DNA of 64,000 nt from Oceanibacterium hippocampi (GCF_900172325.1 NZ_FWFR01000003.1:1-64000); one strand, 5' to 3'; positions 16,358-24,369 are shown, counted from the stretch's first letter. Program-made: numbers and translations. The notes: a model not told the origin generated them from the letters alone.

Positions 16358-17740
16358 TCAGCGCGCGCCGTCGGGCCAGAGAATGACGCGAATCGTCTGC
16401 ATCAGGACCAGGATGTCGAGAAACAGGCTGTAATTCTTGATGTAGTAGAGGTCGTACTGAAGCTTCTGCCGGGCGTCTTCCGTGGAGGCGCCGTAGGGAT
16501 AATTCAGCTGGGCCCAGCCGCTGATGCCCGGCTTCACCTGATGGCGCTCGTTGTAATAGGGGATGGTCTGGCAGAGCTCCTGCACGAAGAAGGGCCGTTC
16601 CGGGCGCGGCCCGATGAAGCTCATGTGACCGAGCAGGACGTTGAAGATCTGCGGAATCTCGTCGATCCGGGTCTTGCGGATGAAGCGGCCGATGCGGGTG
16701 ACCCGGGGGTCGCCCTCGGCCGCCCAGCGCGGCCCGTCCTTCTCGGCATCGCTCCGCATCGAGCGGAACTTGTACAGGTCGAAGGTCTGGCCGCGGAGGC
16801 CTACCCGCTCCTGCCTGTAGATGACACCGCCCGGGCTCTCCAGCTTGATCAGGATCGCGGTGAGGATCAGTACCGGCAGACTGAAGACCAGCAGCAACAG
16901 GCTGACCACGACGTCGAACACACGCTTGGAAATGCCCTGCGCCCGGCCGCCGGTGAAGCCCTCCGAGAAGATGATCCAGCTCGGGTTGAGCGTCCCGAGA
17001 TCGACCTTGCCGGTCTCGCGCTCCCAGAAACCGGAGCATTCCGAAATGCGGATATGGTCGGCCTTGCAGGCAAGAAGGTCGGTCATCGGCAGGCCGCCGC
17101 GCCGTTCCTCGACGGCGACGACGATCTCCTCGATGCCGTGTTGCCGGCAATAGTCCGACAGCGAATTGATGCCGCGCACCACGCGGTCCTCGGGCACCTT
17201 CACCGCCTTGCCCGATTCGGCGACATAGGCAACGACGGAGAAGGCCGGGCTCTTGGCGCCGGCTTCGAGCTCGGCGATGCGCGCGGCCTGCGGGCCGGCC
17301 CCGAGCACCAGGATGCGGCTCTTGAAGGTCAACAGACCGGTGACCCGCAGATAGATGAAACGGGCCAGCATGATGCCGCCGAACGACACGAGCAGCGCGA
17401 GCGCCACGACACCGCGACCGAAGGTCAGCGCCGGCCAGAGATAGAGCGCCATCGACAGGAGCACGAAGGCGAGCGCGAAGGCGGTCAGCAGACGCATGAA
17501 GGTCGTCCGCATGTTCCGCGACAGTTCGCGATGATAGAGGCCGACCGCGATCATCATCGACATGAAGATCGCGGTAAACACCGTCGCTTCCGACAGATAG
17601 GCGAAGAACGTGATGTGGATCTGCTTGAAGCCGAGCCAAATCAGGCTGATCGACAGGAACAGGCTGACATAGAGGATCAGCCCTTCCACCAGCCCGAGAT
17701 AGAACAGCGAGCGGGAAACGTAGTGACCGAATATTCTCAC
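16358..17740 (-). CDS. Exosortase-associated EpsB-like sugar transferase (undecaprenyl-phosphate glycosyltransferase)
   Basis: 460-residue polyprenol-phosphate glycosyl-1-phosphate transferase of the exosortase-A-associated type (TIGR03013-like), which starts the repeat unit of an exopolysaccharide at the inner membrane. Four to five N-terminal membrane segments are followed by a nucleotide-binding-like region (LVLGAGPQAARIAELE) and a C-terminal bacterial sugar transferase domain. That domain carries YRQERVGLRGQTFDLYKFRSM, RKTRIDEIPQIFN, FIGPRPERP and KPGISGWAQLNY. I chose the GTG at 17740 (GAGG six bases upstream) because the family begins VRIFGHYVS; the open frame extends to 17878 without family-like sequence. 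Confidence 0.92.
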   Translation of the reverse strand: MRIFGHYVSRSLFYLGLVEGLILYVSLFLSISLIWLGFKQIHITFFAYLSEATVFTAIFMSMMIAVGLYHRELSRNMRTTFMRLLTAFALAFVLLSMALYLWPALTFGRGVVALALLVSFGGIMLARFIYLRVTGLLTFKSRILVLGAGPQAARIAELEAGAKSPAFSVVAYVAESGKAVKVPEDRVVRGINSLSDYCRQHGIEEIVVAVEERRGGLPMTDLLACKADHIRISECSGFWERETGKVDLGTLNPSWIIFSEGFTGGRAQGISKRVFDVVVSLLLLVFSLPVLILTAILIKLESPGGVIYRQERVGLRGQTFDLYKFRSMRSDAEKDGPRWAAEGDPRVTRIGRFIRKTRIDEIPQIFNVLLGHMSFIGPRPERPFFVQELCQTIPYYNERHQVKPGISGWAQLNYPYGASTEDARQKLQYDLYYIKNYSLFLDILVLMQTIRVILWPDGAR

Positions 17741-18186
17741 CGTTGCCTCATTTGCCCCCGGGGATACCCCGGCAACGCTTCGTGTTGCGAGCACGGACGA
17801 CGCGCGCAGATTGTTCGCCCCGCGGCCCCGTCCCGCCGTGCCACATACCGGGCAGTCTGCCCCGATTGCAGTCGGCACTCTGTAACGCGGGTCACCAAAG
17901 CGGCCGATTTCATGGCACGGCTACCAACCCGCAGAATTACCGGCGTCGGCTCATGCGCGCTTACATCCGCCATGACCGGCGACCCGCGCCTACTCAACCA
18001 TCGCCCGCGTTAATTTCACGTTAAATGCGAATTAACGATCCAAGGGTCGATATCGAAAGACACTTTCCCGGTGCCGTCACGCGTGGTCCAGGGAAGCGAC
18101 GGTGCGCTCCCGCCGGGCTGTTTACCAAACATTAACCAAGAACGGTCAACAATTGCACCGCATTCGCGAGAAATCAGGGATATGAC
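17741..18186. other. Intergenic region between divergent sugar-transferase and tiny membrane-protein genes
   Basis: No gene is supported in these 446 bases. There is a short perfect-looking palindrome CCGGGGATACCCCGG near 17757 and an AT-rich block around 18010-18035 and 18120-18150, which probably carries promoters for the flanking divergent genes. I found no convincing -24/-12 element. Confidence 0.35.
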
Positions 18187-18333
18187 ATGGATTCCTTCCT
18201 GACGACCGACAGCATCGAGAAGCATGGGCTGAAGATTCGCAGCGCGAAGCCGCTCCCGCTGCGGAGCGCGCTGGCGATCTGGCTGATAACGTCGATCGTG
18301 GGATGGGGTTCCCTTATCCTACTGGCGTTCTGA
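18187..18333 (+). CDS. Tiny single-span membrane protein with IW/GW core
   Basis: 48 residues with a polar, basic N-terminus (1-27) and one C-terminal membrane segment ending at the last residue. The segment reads ALAIWLITSIVGWGSLILL. AGGGA lies seven to eight bases before the ATG at 18187; an ATG at 18182 is in another frame. A strong hairpin follows 42 bases after the stop. Very similar cores occur in the proteins at 18584 (AVAIWFFASTLGWSLLL) and 23200 (AVVIWLLASALGWLVI), so this is a local paralogous set. Function unknown. Confidence 0.6.
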   Translation: MDSFLTTDSIEKHGLKIRSAKPLPLRSALAIWLITSIVGWGSLILLAF

Positions 18334-18374
18334 CGATCTGCGGACTGCAACTTCCTGAACTGCTGCACACGGGG

Positions 18375-18402
18375 AAGCCGCGTCACGGGTGACGCGGCTT
18401 CT
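18375..18402 (+). terminator. Intrinsic terminator after the tiny membrane-protein gene
   Basis: GAAGCCGCGTCAC (18375-18387) is almost immediately followed by its perfect inverted copy GTGACGCGGCTTC (18390-18402) and then TTCGCGTTCT. The 13-bp inverted repeat would fold as a strong hairpin. Confidence 0.75.
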
Positions 18403-18523
18403 TCGCGTTCTACCCCCGCGCCCGGGGAATCAGACGGCCCCCCACGCATGTCTCTATCGACAAGGGGAATGTCATTTTGTAGTATAGCTTCAACGGCCAA
18501 CCACAAAATGTTGATAAGACACG

Positions 18524-18539
18524 TGGCATTCCCAGCGCA
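18524..18539 (+). promoter_or_regulatory. Possible sigma-54 (-24/-12) promoter
   Basis: TGGCAT-TCCCA-GCGCA keeps the GG-N10-GC spacing, with a good -24 element and a poor -12 element. The GC lies 45 bases before the ATG at 18584, the same distance as in the PEP-CTERM gene at 31411. No clear copy of the 17-bp palindrome is upstream, only TGTCTCTATCGACA near 18450, so this is tentative. Confidence 0.3.
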
Positions 18540-18583
18540 TCGACATCAGGGTCCGGTGATCCGGACCGGCAGCAGAAGCTGAC

Positions 18584-18742
18584 ATGGCCGGCGGGCCCCA
18601 GCGCGATGCCCCGCGATCGACAATGATCGATGGCCAAACCGATCCCGAACAACTCGACCGTACCAGCGCCGTGGCGATCTGGTTTTTCGCCTCGACGCTC
18701 GGCTGGTCTCTCCTGCTCGGCGGTCTTTGGCTCGTCTTCTAG
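18584..18742 (+). CDS. Tiny single-span membrane protein with IW/GW core
   Basis: 52 residues. A charged N-terminus (1-28) is followed by one membrane segment AVAIWFFASTLGWSLLL (about 29-45) that continues to the C-terminal VF. The ribosome site is weak (AGCAGAAG); an internal ATG at 18623 would give a 39-residue form that keeps the whole membrane core. It belongs to the same set as 18187 and 23200. It sits between the first tiny gene and the 466-residue membrane protein, on the same strand as both. Function unknown. Confidence 0.5.
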   Translation: MAGGPQRDAPRSTMIDGQTDPEQLDRTSAVAIWFFASTLGWSLLLGGLWLVF

Positions 18743-18950
18743 GCGCGCGCGCACTAGAATAAGACGCGGTCGAGTAGCCGGCGTCACGTCGAAATGACAA
18801 CGCGCGCGCTTATATTCCCCCTGTCGGCGTGGTCAAACCGATCGATTACCCGCATTTAATGGAATATTCACCGGCCGGCGACAATTTGAGATATTCGAGG
18901 CGCATGGTCGAAAGCCGATTCTCCGCGTCGACAACAGGGTGACTGACAGC

Positions 18951-20351
18951 ATGACAGCCGAAGACTGGTTCCAGCCTGCTCTCGACAGCATTTCCGCCCT
19001 CGGCTTCTCGATTTACGATTTCGTCATTCTGGCGCTCGCGTTCGTCGGTCTGGTTTTCTATTTCATCAGCGTCCTGCCTGGCAGCGCCCGCCAACTGGCG
19101 ACCCGCCGCGAAACGATCGAGCGGCTCCATCGCTTCGCCTCGAAGATGCAGGAGGACGGCGGCGCGGCGACGACCGCGCTCCGTCACTGCTTCGGCGCCG
19201 GAAACCAGCACGAGGCCGTGACCTATCTTCGCACCGTCCAGTCCCTGCCCGGCATCGACGAGCGGGCCCCGACGCCCCTGGCCACGGCCGACCGGGCCGA
19301 GACCCATTTCCTGCCCGTCCGGATCGTGATCTCGTTCGCCCGCGAACTTGCCTTCTCGCTGGCACTCGGGCTGCTCGGGCTCAGCCTCCTCTCGGTGCTT
19401 GCCGGGACCTATCTCGGCGGCACCGATTCAGGTTACCGGATTCACGCGGTCTCGATCGCCGCGCCGGCCCTTGCCGCCCTGCTCGTCTTCCTTCCCGCCC
19501 AGGCGCTCTACACCGCGCAGAGCAGGGCCCTCGCCCGCATGTGCGCCCTGCTCGACGAACTCTTCCTCGTGCCGGCGAACGTGCTGTTCTCCAACGAGAT
19601 GATCGCCACCATCGAGAATGCCAGCCGCGCGCAGCAGGAGGCGCTCGACGCGACGAAGGTCGACATCCAGCGGGCCATCGCGAGTGGCCGCAAGGCGGTT
19701 TCCAAGCTTCTCACCGAACGCGAGAGCGCGATCGGCAAGGTGATCGCCGAAGCCGTGACCGCATCGTTGCGGGTTCCGTCCGAACGACTGGCCCAGTCCG
19801 CCGCCGAGCTCGGCCGCGAACAGAGCGACAGCGTCCGCGACATGACGCAGGAGGTTCTCCGCCTGTTCTCCGCCGAGCTTCCGGCGATCGAGGAAAAGCG
19901 CATGGAGGATGTGGCCCGGCTCATGAGCGGCACCCTCAAGGTCGTCGAGAAGCTCCGTGAATCGGTCGATACCCTCACCGTGCGGCTCGAAGGCGAAATC
20001 GCCACCGACGTGTCCGCCTCGATCGAGAGCCTGTCCGCGCGGGTCAGCGAGATCATCGCAAGCGAAACCGGCGAACTGGTCCAGCGGCTGCGGGAAGACG
20101 GCAACGACGAAGTCCGCGCCGGCGCCCGCATCATCGAGGAAGCGGCCGGCGCACTCGCCGCCGCCACCGCCGACCTGCGCGGCGCGGTCGACCGGGCGAG
20201 CCGGATACCGGCGCCGCGCGCGACACCGGTCGAGGCCGATCATGTCCGCGACGGCATGGCCAAGGCATCGCGCGAGATCGCCAAGCTGCTCGGCGATTTC
20301 GAGAACGAGACCAGCCGGCTCGCCAAGGGCCGGACGACTATCGAGACCTAG
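18951..20351 (+). CDS. Membrane protein with three spans and a long helical tail (MotA/TolQ/ExbB-like layout)
   Basis: 466 residues, not a family I can name. The N-terminus has a first membrane segment at about residues 20-42 and a cytoplasmic-looking stretch of about 85 residues. Two further segments follow (about 128-155 and 164-186), then a roughly 280-residue heptad-rich, charged tail predicted as coiled coil. The one-span, loop, two-span order recalls MotA/TolQ/ExbB proton-channel subunits, but I see no clear signature, so this is inference only. I prefer the ATG at 18951, with AGGGTGA eight bases upstream, over the GTG at 18939. It precedes manC by 75 bases. Confidence 0.7.
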   Translation: MTAEDWFQPALDSISALGFSIYDFVILALAFVGLVFYFISVLPGSARQLATRRETIERLHRFASKMQEDGGAATTALRHCFGAGNQHEAVTYLRTVQSLPGIDERAPTPLATADRAETHFLPVRIVISFARELAFSLALGLLGLSLLSVLAGTYLGGTDSGYRIHAVSIAAPALAALLVFLPAQALYTAQSRALARMCALLDELFLVPANVLFSNEMIATIENASRAQQEALDATKVDIQRAIASGRKAVSKLLTERESAIGKVIAEAVTASLRVPSERLAQSAAELGREQSDSVRDMTQEVLRLFSAELPAIEEKRMEDVARLMSGTLKVVEKLRESVDTLTVRLEGEIATDVSASIESLSARVSEIIASETGELVQRLREDGNDEVRAGARIIEEAAGALAAATADLRGAVDRASRIPAPRATPVEADHVRDGMAKASREIAKLLGDFENETSRLAKGRTTIET

Positions 20352-20426
20352 CGCCGCCGCGGCATCGGGCAGCAAGCCGAGCTCCGCCGCGTCCGGATTC
20401 AGTCATTCGGGGGAAGATACCTAATC

Positions 20427-21875
20427 ATGCCAATCGACCGGCGGCACATCCATCCCGCCCTGCTTTCGGGCGGGTCCGGAACGCGACTCTGGCCCATGTC
20501 GCGCTCGCTGTTCCCGAAACAGTTGCTGAACCTGACGAGCGACCGCAGCATGCTGCAGGAGACCGCGCTCCGCATGCCGGGCGGTGCCGGCTATGCGCCG
20601 CCACTAGTCATCTGCAACCAGGAGCACCGCTTCACCATCGCCGAACAGATGCGCGCGCTCGGCACCGAGCCTGCCGCCATCGTGCTCGAGCCGGTCGGCC
20701 GCAACACCGCGCCGGCGGCCACGGTCGCGGCGCTGATGACCCAGGCGCGCGATCCTGACGGCATCGTCGTGCTGCTGCCGGCGGACGGCGCGATCCGGGA
20801 TGTCGAAGCCTTCCGCGCCGCCGTCGACATCGCCGCCGAGGTCGCCGCCGACGATCTGCTGGTGACCTTCGGCGTCCGTCCTCACGAGGCCCATACGGGC
20901 TATGGCTATATCTGCCGGGGTGACGCGCTCGAGGGACGGGACGGTGCCTTCCGGGTCGCCCGCTTCGTCGAGAAGCCCGATCGCGCCACCGCGGAAGGCT
21001 ACCTCGCGGACGGACGCTATCTCTGGAACAGCGGCATCTTCGCCTACCGGGCCGGCACGTTCCTGGCCGAGATCGAGCGACTGCAGCCGGACATGCTGGC
21101 CGCCTGCCGGGAGGCCGTGGCAGCGGCCGAGAAGGACCTCGACTTCACCCGCCTCGAGCCCGAAGCCTTCAAGCGCTCGCCCTCGGATTCGATCGACTAT
21201 GCGGTGATGGAACATACCGCCCGCGCGGCCGTCGTCCCGGTCGATTTCGGCTGGAGCGACGTCGGCTCATGGGATGCGCTGTGGGCGCTGGGCGACAAGG
21301 ACGACGCCGGCAATCACCTGGAGGGCGACGTCATCATCCAGGACGTGCGGAATTCCTATATCCGTTCGGAGAAGTCGATGGTCGCGGCCATCGGGCTCGA
21401 CAACATCGTCATCGTCGAGACGCCGGACGCGTTGCTGGTCGCCGACCGGCGCCAGTCCCAGGCGGTCAAGGAGATCGTCGACCGGTTGAAGGCGAGCGGC
21501 CGCGAGGAACATGCCTCGCATGTCCGGCATTATCGTCCGTGGGGGTTCTACGAAACGATCGACGCCGGCGACCGCTTCCAGGTCAAGCATCTGATGGTCA
21601 AGCCGGGCGGCCGGCTCAGCCTGCAGATGCATCACCACCGGGCCGAGCACTGGATCGTCGTCAAGGGCACCGCGCGGGTGACCCGGGGCGAGGAGGAGAT
21701 GCTGCTGAGCGAGAACCAGTCGACCTACATCTCCATCGGCATGACCCATCGCCTTGAGAATCCGGGGCGCCTGCCGCTCGAACTGATCGAGGTGCAGTCG
21801 GGCAGCTACCTGGGCGAGGATGACATCGTCCGCCTGGAAGACGTCTACAACCGGACCCCCGACGAAACCCGCTGA
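20427..21875 (+). CDS. manC: Mannose-1-phosphate guanylyltransferase/mannose-6-phosphate isomerase (bifunctional type)
   Basis: Makes GDP-mannose from mannose-1-phosphate and GTP; the type II bifunctional form also isomerises fructose-6-phosphate. The N-terminal nucleotidyltransferase starts LLSGGSGTRLWPMSR (about residues 12-26), with FVEKPDR near 183 and the C-terminal cupin-type PMI domain KPGGRLSLQMHHHRAEHWIV near 392. Length 482 is typical. A GGGGGAAG ribosome site precedes the ATG. With galE and the sugar transferases around it, it supplies a precursor for the exopolysaccharide. Confidence 0.95.
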   Translation: MPIDRRHIHPALLSGGSGTRLWPMSRSLFPKQLLNLTSDRSMLQETALRMPGGAGYAPPLVICNQEHRFTIAEQMRALGTEPAAIVLEPVGRNTAPAATVAALMTQARDPDGIVVLLPADGAIRDVEAFRAAVDIAAEVAADDLLVTFGVRPHEAHTGYGYICRGDALEGRDGAFRVARFVEKPDRATAEGYLADGRYLWNSGIFAYRAGTFLAEIERLQPDMLAACREAVAAAEKDLDFTRLEPEAFKRSPSDSIDYAVMEHTARAAVVPVDFGWSDVGSWDALWALGDKDDAGNHLEGDVIIQDVRNSYIRSEKSMVAAIGLDNIVIVETPDALLVADRRQSQAVKEIVDRLKASGREEHASHVRHYRPWGFYETIDAGDRFQVKHLMVKPGGRLSLQMHHHRAEHWIVVKGTARVTRGEEEMLLSENQSTYISIGMTHRLENPGRLPLELIEVQSGSYLGEDDIVRLEDVYNRTPDETR

Positions 21876-21900
21876 TCGCGAAACCGCCGGGTCAGCGCCT

Positions 21901-21918
21901 GGACCGGTGTCCCGGTCC
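21901..21918. terminator. Hairpin between convergent manC and galE
   Basis: GGACCGG (21901-21907) pairs with CCGGTCC (21912-21918) around TGTC. It lies between the two stop codons. Confidence 0.4.
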
Positions 21919-21923
21919 CGGTT

Positions 21924-22916
21924 CTACGCGCCCTCGACCCGGCGCCGCTCCCAGTCGATCGCCGTCTTGACGATGAAATCGAGATCGTCGTGGCGCGGCT
22001 GCCAGCCGAACCGATCGCGCAACCGCTGCGGATCGCTGTAGAGCTTGTCCGAATCGCCGGCGCGGCGGGGTGCCATGCGAACGTCGAGCTTCCGGCCCGA
22101 GACGCGCTCGACCGCTTCCAGCACCTGGCGAACCGAGAAGCCGTGGCCATAGCCGCAGCAACACAGCAGGTTCTCGCCCCGCGAATACAGATCCTCGAGC
22201 GCCGTAACGTGCAGCGCCGCAAGGTCGCTGACATGGATATAATCGCGAATGCAGGTCCCGTCCGGCGTGTCGTAATCGTCGCCGAACACCGAGATATGGT
22301 CACGGATACCGACCGCGACCTCGGCGGCGACCTTGATCAGATGGGTCGCGTTCGGCGTGGACTGCCCGGTCCGTCCCAGCGGATCGCCGCCGGCGACATT
22401 GAAATAGCGGAGCGCAGCGTAAGTCAGCCCGTGCGCCGCGGAGACGTCCTTCAGCATCAGTTCCGTCATCAGCTTCGACGTCCCGTAGGGATTGATCGGG
22501 CCGGTCGGCGATTCCTCGTTCACCGGCACCGCATCGGCGATGCCATAGACAGCGGCGGTCGACGAGAACACGAAATAACCGACTTCGGAAGCGACGCAGG
22601 CCTCCAGCAGCCGTGCCGTGGCGGCGGTGTTGTTGCGGTAGTACTTGAGCGGGTCGGAGACCGATTCGGGCACCACGACGCTGCCGGCGAAATGCACCAC
22701 GGCGGCGACGTCATGGTCCCTGATGGTCCGGGTAACGAGCGGGAAATCGGCAACATCGCCGACTATCAGCGGCACCCCGTCGGGCACCATCGCCCGGATA
22801 CCCGTTGTCAGGTTGTCCAAGACCGCGACCCGGTAGCCGGCATCGCGGAACGCCAATACCGCATGGCTACCGATATAGCCGGCACCGCCGGTGATCAGCA
22901 CTGTCCTGTTCTTCAT
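21924..22916 (-). CDS. galE: UDP-glucose 4-epimerase
   Basis: Extended short-chain dehydrogenase that interconverts UDP-glucose and UDP-galactose with bound NAD. It shows the N-terminal GGAGYIGSH nucleotide motif, FSSTAAVYG for the catalytic Ser/Thr region, YGTSKL for the YxxxK pair and YFNVAGGDP. I chose the ATG at 22916 because the family begins a few residues before the glycine motif; an upstream in-frame start at 22934 adds six residues. Its location between manC and the prs operon fits exopolysaccharide precursor supply. Confidence 0.95.
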   Translation of the reverse strand: MKNRTVLITGGAGYIGSHAVLAFRDAGYRVAVLDNLTTGIRAMVPDGVPLIVGDVADFPLVTRTIRDHDVAAVVHFAGSVVVPESVSDPLKYYRNNTAATARLLEACVASEVGYFVFSSTAAVYGIADAVPVNEESPTGPINPYGTSKLMTELMLKDVSAAHGLTYAALRYFNVAGGDPLGRTGQSTPNATHLIKVAAEVAVGIRDHISVFGDDYDTPDGTCIRDYIHVSDLAALHVTALEDLYSRGENLLCCCGYGHGFSVRQVLEAVERVSGRKLDVRMAPRRAGDSDKLYSDPQRLRDRFGWQPRHDDLDFIVKTAIDWERRRVEGA

Positions 22917-23199
22917 CCGGGCACACCCCTGCATTCCTGTACGACGACTCGTCAGCCCGGCCCGCGCTGCTGCACAGGCCTCCGCTGTCGTCGGCGACGA
23001 TAGCCGGAAATGCTGGCCGGAGTGTTAAGGAAAGCTGATTTGACCGCCTCGAGCTGACGGGGAAGCGAGAGGCCTTGTCATTCGGCCAGGGCGCGGAACG
23101 ACCCGGCGGACGAGCGCCGGGGCAAAGGGTTGCCGCGCTGCAAGGCGCCGGAAAATCGCCGTGCGGCCATCGATGGAGGACAGCCGGTGGCCGACCGCT
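22917..23199. other. Intergenic region between galE and a tiny membrane-protein gene
   Basis: 283 bases with no supported gene. It must hold the galE promoter on the minus strand. I see no recognisable repeat, operator or RNA structure. Confidence 0.3.
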
Positions 23200-23328
23200 T
23201 CAACGGGCCAGTTCGATCACCGCCTGGGCTATCACGAGCCAGCCTAGGGCACTGGCCAGAAGCCAGATCACGACCGCCACGCGGGCATCCATCCTGCCTG
23301 TCTCGGCATTTTCTTGATGGACACTCAT
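23200..23328 (-). CDS. Tiny single-span membrane protein with IW/GW core
   Basis: 42 residues: a polar N-terminus (1-15) and one membrane segment AVVIWLLASALGWLVI (about 18-33), ending in LAR. This is the best supported of the tiny set because a strong ribosome site, GGAGGAAAGAAG (minus strand, 23342-23331), lies just ahead of the ATG at 23328. A longer frame exists to 23466 but passes through arginine-rich sequence without a ribosome site. Function unknown. It diverges from the prs operon. Confidence 0.65.
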   Translation of the reverse strand: MSVHQENAETGRMDARVAVVIWLLASALGWLVIAQAVIELAR

Positions 23329-23534
23329 ATCTTCTTTCCTCCCCGATACCGTCCGACGCCCTCGGGCATCGACAGACCACTGATCACTCATACCTCGCGC
23401 CGCCCGAACCCGAAACCATGCCCGTTCCCCCCGGAACCGTAAGTCTCCCAACCTGTTAACCATCAAATATCATGCCAGATTTTACCATTACATATCAGAT
23501 GGTTAGAGATACCCCGACAACACGGAGGACGATT

Positions 23535-23551
23535 TGTCGGAAATTCTGACA
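23535..23551 (+). promoter_or_regulatory. 17-bp palindromic operator, candidate PrsR site
   Basis: TGTCGGAA-A-TTCTGACA is an inverted repeat with one mismatch per half. A close relative, TGTCGGAATATCTTACA, lies upstream of the PEP-CTERM gene (31547-31531, minus strand). Both lie 60-85 bases upstream of a GG-N10-GC element, as expected for a sigma-54 activator site. Binding by PrsR is inference. Confidence 0.6.
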
Positions 23552-23633
23552 CTATTATGACGAACGAACTATGCGACGCGTGAAGGATCCCCCCGAAACT
23601 GCCCGCCAAAGCCCTTCGCAGCCGCCCGAGACC

Positions 23634-23649
23634 GGGCACATGGCCTGCG
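23634..23649 (+). promoter_or_regulatory. Candidate sigma-54 promoter of the prs operon
   Basis: GGGCAC-ATGGC-CTGCG keeps GG-N10-GC and matches the -24 consensus in five of six positions; the -12 part matches only at TGC. Its GC is 29 bases before the ATG at 23677 and the palindrome is about 85 bases upstream. Confidence 0.45.
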
Positions 23650-23676
23650 GCCCCGGCTTCTCCTCCCGGCCTGGCA

Positions 23677-24351
23677 ATGAAACGTAAAGCACTTGGCGCG
23701 ATCATGGCCTTCGAACGAAGGGTCGAGGAGAGGTCGATGTGGGGCTCCAGGGGGCTCGCCGCGCCACAACGTGACGACGCGCATCAGGCAAGCGGCAGCG
23801 ATACGCCGGTTCGCCGCCGCATTACGGCGCGCGTAATGGACCTCGTGGTCTCGACGCTGCTGCTGGCATTTCATCTGCCGGTCATGGGCGGGGCGGTCCT
23901 GCTGGTCGCGCTGTTCGGCCAGGGTCAACTGTTCAGGCGGATCCCGACGACCGGGCGGAACGGCCAGGTGTTCGATCTGCTGCATCTCGATTGCGGCGCC
24001 GACGAGCATCCGCCGGCGGTGCTGGGAACGCTCCGCCGCGCCCGAATCGACGAGCTGTTCGTGCTGGTCAATATCGTTCGGGGCGACATGGCGCTTGTCG
24101 GGCCGGTCGCCGATCCGGTCCATCTCGGCCGGCATCTCAAGCTCACGGAACCGCACTACGCGGAAAAGCTCCGCGTTCGCCCCGGTCTCGTCGGCCCTGT
24201 TCAGTTGCTGACGCTTCGCGGCACCCCCCTGCCCTCAATCCAGGATCGCCTGACGCTCGACATCGGGTATGTTCGAAGCTGTCGCCTGTCCGGCGACATT
24301 CGCCTGCTCGGCGAGACCATGAAGGAGCTCTCGCGGGGCAAACGAGGGTAG
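23677..24351 (+). CDS. Divergent bacterial sugar transferase-like protein
   Basis: 224 residues resembling only the sugar-transferase domain of EpsB/WcaJ-type enzymes: one membrane segment (about residues 53-83), then RRARIDELFVLVNIVRGDMALVGP (about 119-142) and RPGLVGPVQL (168-177). Key positions are altered. Where active enzymes have KFRSM there is LLHLDC, and the usual RPG(I/L)(S/T)GWAQ is RPGLVGPVQ. It may be inactive, changed in specificity or regulatory. It is the first gene of the prs operon, 18 bases before prsK. An alternative ATG lies at 23704. Confidence 0.75.
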   Translation: MKRKALGAIMAFERRVEERSMWGSRGLAAPQRDDAHQASGSDTPVRRRITARVMDLVVSTLLLAFHLPVMGGAVLLVALFGQGQLFRRIPTTGRNGQVFDLLHLDCGADEHPPAVLGTLRRARIDELFVLVNIVRGDMALVGPVADPVHLGRHLKLTEPHYAEKLRVRPGLVGPVQLLTLRGTPLPSIQDRLTLDIGYVRSCRLSGDIRLLGETMKELSRGKRG

Positions 24352-24369
24352 GACCCGGGGGACTGGAGC

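Larger units (their letters stand above)
23329..23676. other. Regulatory region ahead of the prs operon
   Basis: AT-rich, gene-free 348 bases. It contains a 17-bp palindrome (23535-23551), a spaced inverted repeat CCGACAA (23514-23520)/TTGTCGG (23534-23540), an outer pair TAACCAT (23457-23463)/ATGGTTA (23499-23505), and a -24/-12-like element (23634-23649). These make it the control region of the prs operon. Confidence 0.6.

Noticed and set aside
17742-17760. GG-N10-GC match before the EpsB-like gene
   Set aside because: It coincides with the ribosome site and codons just before the GTG start, too close to be a promoter.
18449-18465. TGTCTCTATCGACA as a third PrsR-type palindrome
   Set aside because: Spacing between half-sites is three bases shorter than in the two matching sites and the inner GGAA/TTC bases are missing.
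18859-18942. 27-codon leader-like frame before the 466-residue membrane protein
   Set aside because: No ribosome site, no leader-peptide features such as codon runs, and no attenuator hairpin after it.
23693-23710. TGGCGC-N5-TGGCC as a sigma-54 promoter
   Set aside because: It lies inside the coding region of the sugar transferase-like gene.
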